In this document: in pieces, positions 29,275 to 36,582 of the stretch
Layout of the letters: every line of letters starts with the position of its first letter
How positions within the stretch are numbered: position 1 is the stretch's first letter
The notes under the pieces: model-generated
The model's input: the letters and a program-made list of their open reading frames with translations, nothing else
The model's database searches: none
Told to the model about the DNA's origin: nothing
Position numbers and translations under genes: made by a program
NCBI GenBank assembly: GCA_013001045.1
Contig: JABDNG010000036.1
Location: 17,526-81,525, forward strand
Length of the DNA stretch: 64,000 bases
From: Woeseiaceae bacterium
Lineage (GTDB): Bacteria; Pseudomonadota; Gammaproteobacteria; Steroidobacterales; Woeseiaceae
Direction of reading: 5' to 3'

Positions 29275-29889
29275 ATGAATCCCTTGAAGAGCATTAGCGG
29301 CACGATCATCGGTGGCGTCGTACTGGCAGTACTGATTGTCCTGTTCCTGCCCGGCGAACACGTGGTGGCCGGTGTGCCGGTGAAATCTGTCGTCATCTGG
29401 CTGCACGTGCTGGCGGGCGTCACATGGATCGGCCTGTTGTACTACTTCAACTTCGTCCAGGTTCCTGCGCTCGGCGAAGCCGCGAGCGATGAAGGCGGCC
29501 CGGGCGGCGCAGGTATTGCCAAGTATGTCGCGCCGCGCGCGCTCTGGTGGTTCCGTTGGGGCGCCCTGGCTACGTGGCTGACGGGGGCGGCCTTCCTGCA
29601 GTTGCAAGGCTTGCTGCATCACGCCTTCACGCTTGGATTGCTGGGTGATGCGCCGAATCCCTATGCGACGACCATCGGGGTCGGCGCATGGCTCGGAACG
29701 ATCATGCTGTTCAATGTCTGGGTGTTGATCTGGCCCAATCAGAAGAAGGTGCTGGGCATGGTTGAAGCGACGGCCGAACAGGTCGCAAAAGCGAAGAACA
29801 CCGCATTCCTGGCATCTCGCTCCAATACGTTGATGTCTATCCCCATGCTAATGAGCATGATTGGTCCTGGCCACGGCTGGGTCATGTAA
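29275..29889 (+). CDS. PuuD/urate-oxidase-N-like membrane protein
   Basis: A 204-residue membrane protein with four or five helices (about residues 8-26, 36-55, 85-108, 135-155 and 180-200). It resembles the membrane part of the PuuD urate hydroxylase family (VVIWLHVLAGVTWIGLLYYFNFVQVPA, and WPNQKKVLGM), including conserved His residues that could bind haem. It lacks the cytochrome c domain of full PuuD. It has its own promoter and a strong terminator, so it is a single-gene unit. A role in urate breakdown is not supported by the neighbours. Confidence 0.7.
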   Translation: MNPLKSISGTIIGGVVLAVLIVLFLPGEHVVAGVPVKSVVIWLHVLAGVTWIGLLYYFNFVQVPALGEAASDEGGPGGAGIAKYVAPRALWWFRWGALATWLTGAAFLQLQGLLHHAFTLGLLGDAPNPYATTIGVGAWLGTIMLFNVWVLIWPNQKKVLGMVEATAEQVAKAKNTAFLASRSNTLMSIPMLMSMIGPGHGWVM

Positions 29890-29912
29890 GACGGCATTCG
29901 ATCGTGGTGTCC

Positions 29913-29940
29913 GAAGCCCGGCCCGTGAGCCGGGCTTCTT
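29913..29940 (+). terminator. Rho-independent terminator after the PuuD-like gene
   Basis: A perfect 10-base-pair stem (GAAGCCCGGC / GCCGGGCTTC) with the loop CCGTGA is followed by TTTAT. It separates the PuuD-like gene from nadC, whose GTG lies only 16 bases further on. Confidence 0.9.
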
Positions 29941-29955
29941 TATGTTGACGGTCCC

Positions 29956-30813
29956 GTGAATCTTTCAGACGATCTCAAGCAATCCATAGGGCCCACGGTG
30001 GCCAACGCGCTCGCAGAAGACATTGGTTCGGGCGATCTTACCGCTGCGCTCATCGACGCCGACACCATCGTCGGCGCGACGATTATCGCCAGACAGTCCC
30101 TCGTCCTTGCCGGCCAGCCGTGGGTCGATGAGGTCTTTTCGCAGCTCGATGAAGGCATCGTGATCGACTGGTATATCGGCGACGGCCAGACGGCCGAAGC
30201 CGACGACGTCATCTGCAAATTGGTGGGCTCGGCTCAGGCGTTGTTGACCGGCGAACGCACTGCTTTAAATTTTCTGCAAACGCTGTCGGCAACGGCGACC
30301 GTGACAGCCCGCTACGTCAAAGCCATTGAAGGCACCGGCGCACAGATTCTTGACACTCGCAAGACCCTGCCCGGCCTGCGGCTGGCACAAAAGTACGCCG
30401 TCATGTGTGGCGGCGGCAAAAACCATCGAATCGGCTTGTTCGATGCAATCCTCATCAAGGAAAACCACATCAATAGCGCCGGCAGTATTGCCAGCGCACT
30501 ACAACGCGCACGTGCGCTCGATGCTGAAGTCCTGGTCGAAATTGAAGTGGAGATCCATGACGAATTGCTCGAGGCGCTGGATGCCGGCGCGAACCGAATA
30601 CTGCTGGACAATTTCAGCAATGACGAGCTACGGCGCGCCGTCGAGACGAATCAGGGGTATGGCTATGTCGCGGCCGAACTCGAGGCCTCCGGCAACATCA
30701 CACTGGAGACAATCAGGGCGGTCGCCGAAACCGGTGTCGACTACATATCGACGGGCGCGCTGACAAAGAATGTCGACGCGATCGATTTTTCGATGTTGTT
30801 CAGAATCGACTGA
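29956..30813 (+). CDS. nadC: Nicotinate-nucleotide pyrophosphorylase (quinolinate phosphoribosyltransferase)
   Basis: NadC makes nicotinate mononucleotide from quinolinate and PRPP in de novo NAD synthesis. The 285-residue product has AEDIGSGDLTAALI near the start, GERTALNFLQTLSATAT and DTRKTLPGLRLAQKYAV. It also has GGGKNHRIGLFDAILIKENHI with the catalytic Lys and substrate-binding residues, and VDYISTGALTKNVDAIDFSM at the end. It starts at GTG 29956. The terminator just upstream leaves almost no room for a separate promoter, so readthrough or a promoter inside that region must drive it. Confidence 0.96.
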   Translation: MNLSDDLKQSIGPTVANALAEDIGSGDLTAALIDADTIVGATIIARQSLVLAGQPWVDEVFSQLDEGIVIDWYIGDGQTAEADDVICKLVGSAQALLTGERTALNFLQTLSATATVTARYVKAIEGTGAQILDTRKTLPGLRLAQKYAVMCGGGKNHRIGLFDAILIKENHINSAGSIASALQRARALDAEVLVEIEVEIHDELLEALDAGANRILLDNFSNDELRRAVETNQGYGYVAAELEASGNITLETIRAVAETGVDYISTGALTKNVDAIDFSMLFRID

Positions 30814-30868
30814 ACGTAATGCAATGAGCCTGGCCCAGTCGTACGATCGAGGCGCCTCAACACCGAGA

Positions 30869-31411
30869 TCATTTGCGGGCACTTAGCCTTCGTCCGTCCG
30901 CTTCCGCGTTGATTTTGGCTATCCACGCTCTTTGCGCGGCAGAATCGGGGGCGAAGAGAAGCGCGGTGGAGACGCGAAACGGCTTGCTTGAAGGCCAGTG
31001 ATCGACGATTGGGGGCCTTTGCTCGAGGTCTACCCAAAACTGGTAATGACCGTTTGTCAATGAGCTCCGACGGCGGCGCCAATCGCCGTATTTCTGCTCG
31101 AGGCCCTGCAAATAGCCGTCTGCAAACGACTTCGCGATTCGCTCAGTCGGGAAGTACCATTCGCCGAATATTCCGCCAATGGTCGAACTTTGCGGTGACA
31201 CGTTAACACTCAGGGAATCCAGGTGCTGATGCCTCGTTTCAGCTTCGACGACATAGGTCAGCGCACCGATGTAGTGAGGTCTGCCAACAGAGTCTCGCGG
31301 CAAAGAGTACGTATCGCCCAGTTTGAAGCCGAGGTACTCACCGTCATTTGCGTCTGCGATTACCGATGTACTCAGCAATAGCAGGCTCATGACTATCAAC
31401 ACACGCGTCAT
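30869..31411 (-). CDS. Exported protein of unknown function
   Basis: A 180-residue protein with a clear signal peptide (TRVLIVMSLLLLSTSVIADA, cleavage near residue 20). The mature part has no family I recognise. It is rich in aromatic residues (GGIFGEWYFPTERIAKSFADG, then GHYQFWVDLEQRP) and contains a YVVEAETRHQHLDSLSV segment that looks like a beta strand. It is followed at the other end by a lipoprotein gene on the same strand about 75 bases upstream. It may act in the periplasm. Confidence 0.65.
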   Translation of the reverse strand: MTRVLIVMSLLLLSTSVIADANDGEYLGFKLGDTYSLPRDSVGRPHYIGALTYVVEAETRHQHLDSLSVNVSPQSSTIGGIFGEWYFPTERIAKSFADGYLQGLEQKYGDWRRRRSSLTNGHYQFWVDLEQRPPIVDHWPSSKPFRVSTALLFAPDSAAQRAWIAKINAEADGRRLSARK

Positions 31412-31484
31412 GCCTGTCGTCCCTGATGCGCGAAGAGAATCAAGCTTCCCAGCGAGGGCTTCAAAGCACTGCGTTTGATTCCGA

Positions 31485-32234
31485 TCAATTTTCGGATTCC
31501 GCTTCGCGCCAGGTCCGCAAGTGCATTACGACATCATCCATTGTCTCGACGGGCATGCCAGGATCGGTAGCGCTGGCTTGCACGTCGTCATTGATCTCGC
31601 CGCTTCTGTTACCGAAGATGCTTGAGATGTTGTAAAGAGCATCCGTTATCGCATCGCGCGTGGCGACTTCGAGCAAACGGGGCCCGTCTTTGAGCCCGTC
31701 GCCGGCAGCGATCTCCATATCGGAGACGTGGCTGGTGCCGATCGCGGTCGTCGAGAATAGTTGTTCTCCGCTTGCTGCATGAATCGAGACCTGCAAAGCC
31801 AGTCGGGCGGAAACGTTCAATCGCGTGGAGAAGAAACCCGGGACCACGGAAACGATGGGCCTGTAATCCAGCAGTTTGTAGCTTAACGTGGGTCGGCCGT
31901 CAGGGGCGTTGACCGGCGTCGCCTGCGAGAAGTGCTGCTGCGTGACCCTCAGCAATGCCGTTTCCAGGACCGGCCCAACAATAACCGGTATGGCGTTGAA
32001 GGCTTTGTCCTCGGAATGGGGTGTCACATTTCGGCGCAAACTACGAATTCGGGGCTCAATGTAGAGGTCGATGGGTTCTTCGACCCGGTGACTGCCCACT
32101 TTGTACTCGGGTAGGACCGCGTCCCCTACCACCGTCGTATCGGGAACGGTAGCACAGCCAAAAAGACAGGTGCCGAGAACAACCAGAAACGTAAGCCGAA
32201 GCCTGTCACGATTGCCACGTATTGATTGCAACAT
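31485..32234 (-). CDS. Lipoprotein of unknown function
   Basis: From ATG 32234, which has a GGAG ribosome site, the product is 249 residues. The signal peptide ends in the lipobox LFGC. The mature domain has SHRVEEPIDLYIEPRIRSLRR followed by VGPVLETALLRVTQQHF and a beta-rich region (LSARLALQVSIHAASGEQLFSTTAIGTSHV type). This layout is seen in outer-membrane assembly lipoproteins such as LptE- or YajG-like proteins. I do not recognise a specific family. Confidence 0.65.
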   Translation of the reverse strand: MLQSIRGNRDRLRLTFLVVLGTCLFGCATVPDTTVVGDAVLPEYKVGSHRVEEPIDLYIEPRIRSLRRNVTPHSEDKAFNAIPVIVGPVLETALLRVTQQHFSQATPVNAPDGRPTLSYKLLDYRPIVSVVPGFFSTRLNVSARLALQVSIHAASGEQLFSTTAIGTSHVSDMEIAAGDGLKDGPRLLEVATRDAITDALYNISSIFGNRSGEINDDVQASATDPGMPVETMDDVVMHLRTWREAESEN

Positions 32235-32394
32235 CCTAGCTCCATCACCTGTGTATTTAAGTGCCCGATCCAACGCTAAGCTATTGCGACAAGCAACGCT
32301 GGCATTATCTTGCGAGAGATGTGAACGATCTTGCGACGAGTTGATTTGAACAGCGCGCAGGGGCTGGCCCTGGCCAATGCCCTCAGGACGGCTG

Positions 32395-33246
32395 CTACGT
32401 GCCCGTCGCCGGTCGCGCTCGAGGCAAGTTCAGCAGCGCCCGAATGTAATCGGTATCCGGAGGCCTTTCCGATGCATCCCGGAACTCGGCACAGTAATCC
32501 GACGGTGACGTGCCAACATACCGACGAAAGGTGCGTGAGAAGTAGGAGGCATCGTTGAATCCTACGGCGTAGGCAACATCCGTGATATGCGCATTCGGAC
32601 TATTCAGCAGTCTGCACGCCTCAAATATGCGAAAGCGAATGACATAATCCTGAAACGTAAGTCCGTACGTCTCGCGAAACGATCGGCTGAAGCGAAACGG
32701 GCTCATGTCGCAGAGTTTTGCGACTTCCTGGTTTCGCACCTTGAACCGGAAGTTTTGCTTCACATAATAGAGCGCCGGCAACAGCTGCACGTCGTCTGTG
32801 CGCATTGTCAGCGGAATCTCCGGGGGGATCGGTGCAATATTGTCACCCAGGGCACGCGATCGCTGAGTCGCGGAGACGTTGGCGACGTAACGCAGGGTTT
32901 GCAGGCATCGGTGGAACTCTGTGCGTGACATGGGTTTCACCAAATAGTCGAGCACGCGAGTGCGAAAAGCCCATACGGCAAGCGATTCTGAATGCTGCAG
33001 CGTCAACAAGATGACCGGTAAATGCGGATAGCGCATCTTGGTCTTGCGCAACAAGTTAAGACCGGCGTGGTCCGGATAGTCGAGATCAAAACAGAGGCCG
33101 TTGATCGTACCGTTTTCGATAGCTTCGTCGAGTCGACCCGAATCCGGGCAGATCTCGACATCACAACTCTCAAGGACAGCCGCCGGAAGTTCGGCGTGCT
33201 TGACCGAAACGGTCAAATCGACCCAGAGGAGGCGTGGTCTGTGCAT
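32395..33246 (-). CDS. Response regulator with AraC-type DNA-binding domain
   Basis: The 283 residues join an N-terminal receiver-like domain (about 1-125) to a C-terminal AraC helix-turn-helix pair (about 165-262). The receiver has the probable phosphorylation Asp in LCFDLDYPDHAGL and the conserved Lys in DYLVKPMS, but the acidic pair at its N-terminus is reduced to one Asp (LLWVDL). The HTH part shows VAKLCDMSPFRFSRSFRETYG and ITDVAYAVGFNDASYFSRTFRRYVGTSPSDY. No sensor kinase gene is nearby. It is transcribed away from the flp pilin gene across a 336-base gap, so it is the best candidate regulator of the Tad locus. Confidence 0.88.
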   Translation of the reverse strand: MHRPRLLWVDLTVSVKHAELPAAVLESCDVEICPDSGRLDEAIENGTINGLCFDLDYPDHAGLNLLRKTKMRYPHLPVILLTLQHSESLAVWAFRTRVLDYLVKPMSRTEFHRCLQTLRYVANVSATQRSRALGDNIAPIPPEIPLTMRTDDVQLLPALYYVKQNFRFKVRNQEVAKLCDMSPFRFSRSFRETYGLTFQDYVIRFRIFEACRLLNSPNAHITDVAYAVGFNDASYFSRTFRRYVGTSPSDYCAEFRDASERPPDTDYIRALLNLPRARPATGT

Positions 33247-33582
33247 GATTACCAGTCTTATTATTGTCGGTCTGAATACGCAACACGTATGCAGGTGGTC
33301 AACTTACCACAGGAACAGATCCGGAGACCAATAATCGGAGGCCCGGGAAGTGGATTATGTCAAACAAATACGATCGCTGCCTGCGAAGTCCCTGCTCGCC
33401 CCGCAAAATAGTGCGCCTGTTTCGCAAAAGAGTTCTATCGACTGACGTGCCGGGCATCTAATGTAACTTACGAAGAAGTGAAGATCGTCCGGTGCAGATG
33501 GTTTACGGATGTAACCAAAGCGGCAGACGATTCTTAATAATTCTTCGACTCTCGATAGTCTACTAAAACCATGGAGAAAAAA
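33247..33582. other. Divergent intergenic region between the AraC-type regulator and flp
   Basis: About 336 bases without a gene. It must carry the flp promoter and probably binding sites for the divergent regulator. Dyads visible by eye are GGTTTAC-GGAT-GTAACC (imperfect, 33500-33516) and TGGTCAACTTACCA (33295-33308). AT-rich TAATAAT at 33535-33541 is a possible -10. None is strong enough to assign. Confidence 0.4.
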
Positions 33583-33750
33583 ATGAAAGAGAAAATCATG
33601 AAATTCCTTCGCGACGAGCAAGGATTAACGACGGTTGAATACGCGGTAGCTGGTGCGTTGATTGCGGCAGCTGTTGTCGCATCGTTCCGCGCTCTCGGCG
33701 TCACCGTAGACGGCGTGATCTCGGGTATTGACGCTGAATTGAGTACCTAA
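33583..33750 (+). CDS. flp: Flp-type (class IVb) pilin
   Basis: This is the major pilin of the Tad system, 55 residues from the ATG at 33583, which has GGAG six bases upstream; ATG 33571 would give 59. The short leader ends in DEQG, and prepilin peptidase would cut before LTTVEYAVAGALIAAAVVA. The required Glu is at +5 and Tyr at +6, followed by the hydrophobic assembly helix. It is the first gene of the locus and is separated from the next gene by a strong terminator, which fits the need for far more pilin than assembly proteins. Confidence 0.93.
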   Translation: MKEKIMKFLRDEQGLTTVEYAVAGALIAAAVVASFRALGVTVDGVISGIDAELST

Positions 33751-33762
33751 GCTCTAAGCCCA

Positions 33763-33798
33763 GGTTGGCGGGTATCGATTACCCGCCAACCGTTTTTT
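33763..33798 (+). terminator. Terminator between flp and tadV
   Basis: A perfect 12-base-pair stem (GGTTGGCGGGTA / TACCCGCCAACC) with a 5-base loop is followed by GTTTTTT. It lies just after the pilin gene inside the Tad operon. It should end most flp transcripts and let only part of the polymerases read on. Confidence 0.92.
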
Positions 33799-33809
33799 GA
33801 ATTTCCGCC

Positions 33810-34391
33810 GTGTCAACAAGAGAAATGCTGGGAATGCTAGTTGACGAACAACTAATAGCCGCAATTAACCTGTCACTGATCCTGGTCGTGACACTGTGCG
33901 CGGTCACAGATATCGCGGAGAACCGAATTCCAAATATCGTGCTGTTTCCCGCGCTGTTGCTCGCATTCGTATGCAATAGCATGCTGGCCGGCATTGCCGG
34001 ATTCGTCGAGTGCCTGTTGGGATTAGTACTCGGCATGTCAATGCTATTTCCGTTCTACTTTACGGGCGGCACGAGCGCAGGTGACGTGAAGCTACTCGGC
34101 GTCGTGGGTGCTCTGCTTGGTGCGCAAGGTGTCTTCATCGCCGGCGCTGCGACCCTGGTTTTCGGCGGCGCGCTCGGCATTCTGTTTATTACTTGGCGGG
34201 TCATAAAACCGAAGTTGTTGCTCTACACCACGCAACTCATTCGTTTCGGTGAAAGCACGGGGCCGACGTTGCTAGTGACCGCAACCGCTGACGTCAACCG
34301 CAAGACCTATTTCCCCTATGCGCCGGCAATTGCATTAGGAACCTATTATTCGCTCTGGGACCTCGGCTATTTCAGTCGGCTGGCGTTGTAA
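33810..34391 (+). CDS. tadV: Tad prepilin peptidase (A24 family, TadV/CpaA)
   Basis: This membrane aspartyl protease removes the Flp leader and processes the TadE/F-type pseudopilins. The product has up to 193 residues and about six membrane helices. The catalytic Asps are in TDIAENRIPNIV and SAGDVKLLG. The second site is normally GxGD; the first Gly is Ser here. A C-terminal extension of about 60 residues ends in FPYAPAIALGTY, which is also seen in related peptidases. The start may be GTG 33810 or ATG 33825. Confidence 0.88.
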   Translation: MSTREMLGMLVDEQLIAAINLSLILVVTLCAVTDIAENRIPNIVLFPALLLAFVCNSMLAGIAGFVECLLGLVLGMSMLFPFYFTGGTSAGDVKLLGVVGALLGAQGVFIAGAATLVFGGALGILFITWRVIKPKLLLYTTQLIRFGESTGPTLLVTATADVNRKTYFPYAPAIALGTYYSLWDLGYFSRLAL

Positions 34392-34396
34392 GGCCG

Positions 34397-35761
34397 ATGG
34401 CAATTACAGGTTTTTCGAGCTCCGATGTCCGCCTCGACCAGATTGGGCAAGCGAAGATCAGCAAGCTCGCCCCGCGGCCAATCCAGTTGCAGGACACAGG
34501 ACTGTCCGAAGGTTTTATTGCTGATCTCATTGCCAAGCACCTCCTCAGTCGCGGTGCCCTGAGCATCGCCGAACTGAGCTCGCTTCTGGCCCTGGCGGGA
34601 TCGATCATCGAGCAGATTCTGAATTTCATGCGTAGCGAGGCACGGATTGAGGTGAAGCCCCGCGCGGGCCAGCAACAGGCATTATCCTATTCGTTAACGG
34701 AAGCCGGCAGAGTCAGTGCCCTCGACGCTACGATGCGTAGCGGCTATGTCGGCCCGGCACCGGTACCGCTAAAGCACTACGCGCAGGTTGCGCGCGCCCA
34801 GACGATCCATGCACGCAGCGTAGCGCAGAGCGCGATGCTTGCGGCATTCGAAGATGTCGTTATGGAACGCGAATTACTCGATAAACTCGGGCCATCCTTG
34901 AATTCCGGTCGGGCAATCTTCCTGTACGGTGGGGCCGGCACAGGTAAGACCTATATCTCACAGAAGCTGTCGCGTCTCTTCTTCGACCTGACGCTTGTCC
35001 CACATGCCATCGCGATAGACGACATAGTTGTTCAGGTTTTTGACCATCAGCTCCACAAGGTTGTCACGTACGACAGTGGCGATGAGAGAATCATGCTCGA
35101 TCGCGGTCACGATCCGCGCTTCCATGTGTGCGAGCGACCGGTTGCGATTACTGGCGGAGAACTGACACCCGAGATGCTGGAAATTCGATATGACGCATCG
35201 ACACGACTCTACGAGGCACCGTTACAACTAAAAGCAAACAACGGCATGTTTATTATCGATGACATGGGCCGGCAACGAATTACGCCAGAGGCACTGTTTA
35301 ATCGCTGGATCGTGCCCCTGGAAGAGAAACGTGACTACCTGGATCTTGGATACGGCAAGCACTTTTCGGTTCCCTTCGATGTCGTACTGATCTTTTCAAC
35401 CAATATTAATCCGCTCGAACTTGCCGACGAGGCATTCTTGCGCCGCATCGGCTATAAGATCGAGTTCAAGCCGCTATCGCGAGACCTGTATACCAGGATC
35501 TGGGATGACGTATGTCGCGAATATCAAGTGGTTTGTGAGCCCGATGTCCTGGACTTTGTCATTCGCAAGTTGCATGCAGCGCAAGGTGTCGCGTTGCTGC
35601 CCTGCCATCCGCGAGACCTGGTCGGGATGGCGGTAGATCACGCTGTGTATTCAGGGGAACCCAGAAAAATCACGGAGCGTCACATGCAATGGGCATGGGA
35701 CAACTATTTTGTGTCGGCCGACGAATACGCCGATTCAGTCGACAGGCAATCGTACTCTTAG
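34397..35761 (+). CDS. AAA+ ATPase encoded inside the Tad locus
   Basis: A 454-residue cytoplasmic protein. The first part (about 1-110) is helical and may contain a winged-helix fold (ADLIAKHLLSRGALSIAELSSLL, then YSLTEAGRVSALDATM). The AAA+ core has Walker A GGAGTGKT with Lys184, Walker B MFIIDDMG with Asp288-Asp289, and sensor-1-like FSTNINP, followed by an Arg-finger candidate in DEAFLRRIGYKIEF. The stretch PCHPRDLVGMAVDHAVY is near the C-terminus. It starts five bases after tadV and precedes cpaB. It is not one of the standard Tad motor ATPases (CpaF, CpaE), and its role in pilus assembly or regulation is not known to me. Confidence 0.85.
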   Translation: MAITGFSSSDVRLDQIGQAKISKLAPRPIQLQDTGLSEGFIADLIAKHLLSRGALSIAELSSLLALAGSIIEQILNFMRSEARIEVKPRAGQQQALSYSLTEAGRVSALDATMRSGYVGPAPVPLKHYAQVARAQTIHARSVAQSAMLAAFEDVVMERELLDKLGPSLNSGRAIFLYGGAGTGKTYISQKLSRLFFDLTLVPHAIAIDDIVVQVFDHQLHKVVTYDSGDERIMLDRGHDPRFHVCERPVAITGGELTPEMLEIRYDASTRLYEAPLQLKANNGMFIIDDMGRQRITPEALFNRWIVPLEEKRDYLDLGYGKHFSVPFDVVLIFSTNINPLELADEAFLRRIGYKIEFKPLSRDLYTRIWDDVCREYQVVCEPDVLDFVIRKLHAAQGVALLPCHPRDLVGMAVDHAVYSGEPRKITERHMQWAWDNYFVSADEYADSVDRQSYS

Positions 35762-35772
35762 GAGGCTAGATC

Positions 35773-36552
35773 ATGGTTCATCGCAGAGGTCTCATATTGG
35801 TTTTTCTGTCACTCATGATGGCTGTCGGCGCAGCCTGGGTGGCGAACAGGTGGGTTAGCGGTCAGCTCGTCACTAAGGCATCGGCTGCGCCCAGTACCCA
35901 GCTTGTCGTGACGGCGGCGATGAGCATCCCCATCGCAACCAAGGTCGAAGGGAGGCACCTTAGGTTAACAGCCGTGCCCGAAGGAGTGGTACCGACAGGG
36001 GCATACACAGACCTGGCGGAGGTCGAGGGTAAAGTTGCGACCACGTCGGTGGCACGCGGCGAAATCCTTGTTACGGAACGCTTCGCAACGCACAATCGCG
36101 GCAGCACGCTCGCAGCTCTTGTCGCCGACAATATGCGTGCGGTCACCGTGCGCGTCGATGACGTCATCGGCGTCGGTGGATTCCTGCTGCCAGGGAATAC
36201 GGTTGACGTACTCGCAGCCCGAAAAGGTAAAGACCGGCGCGCGATCATCGAGACCATTTTGACGAATATCAAAGTCCTTGCTGTCGATCAGACGGCGGCG
36301 ACCGATGAAAACGACCCGGTCATCGTGCGTGCCGTGACGCTCGAAATGACCCCGAAACAGGCCGAGAAACTCGTAAAGGCGCGCACCGAGGGCTCTATTC
36401 AGCTGACCCTGCGTAATCCCGAACAAGAGGACATAGTGCCCGAGCCAGTGAAACGAACGGTGAGAAGGCCGACGCCGAGGAAAGCTCCGACGGACTCGTC
36501 AGTTGAAATTATCCGCGGAACCGACGTCAAGAAAACAAAAACCAAATCCTGA
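35773..36552 (+). CDS. cpaB: Flp pilus assembly protein CpaB (RcpC)
   Basis: CpaB is a periplasmic or inner-membrane-anchored protein that helps the secretin. The 259 residues have an N-terminal membrane helix (about 7-27). A SAF domain follows (VVTAAMSIPIATKVEGRHLRL, TSVARGEILVTERF). The CpaB core has MRAVTVRVDDVIGVGGFLLPGNTVDVLA and VRAVTLEMTPKQAEKLVKARTEGSIQLTLRNP. A charged 40-residue tail ends the protein. It starts 11 bases after the AAA+ gene with an AGGAGG ribosome site. Confidence 0.93.
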   Translation: MVHRRGLILVFLSLMMAVGAAWVANRWVSGQLVTKASAAPSTQLVVTAAMSIPIATKVEGRHLRLTAVPEGVVPTGAYTDLAEVEGKVATTSVARGEILVTERFATHNRGSTLAALVADNMRAVTVRVDDVIGVGGFLLPGNTVDVLAARKGKDRRAIIETILTNIKVLAVDQTAATDENDPVIVRAVTLEMTPKQAEKLVKARTEGSIQLTLRNPEQEDIVPEPVKRTVRRPTPRKAPTDSSVEIIRGTDVKKTKTKS

Positions 36553-36582
36553 TTCCAGGCAACAGTGTGAAACCGCAGAGCC

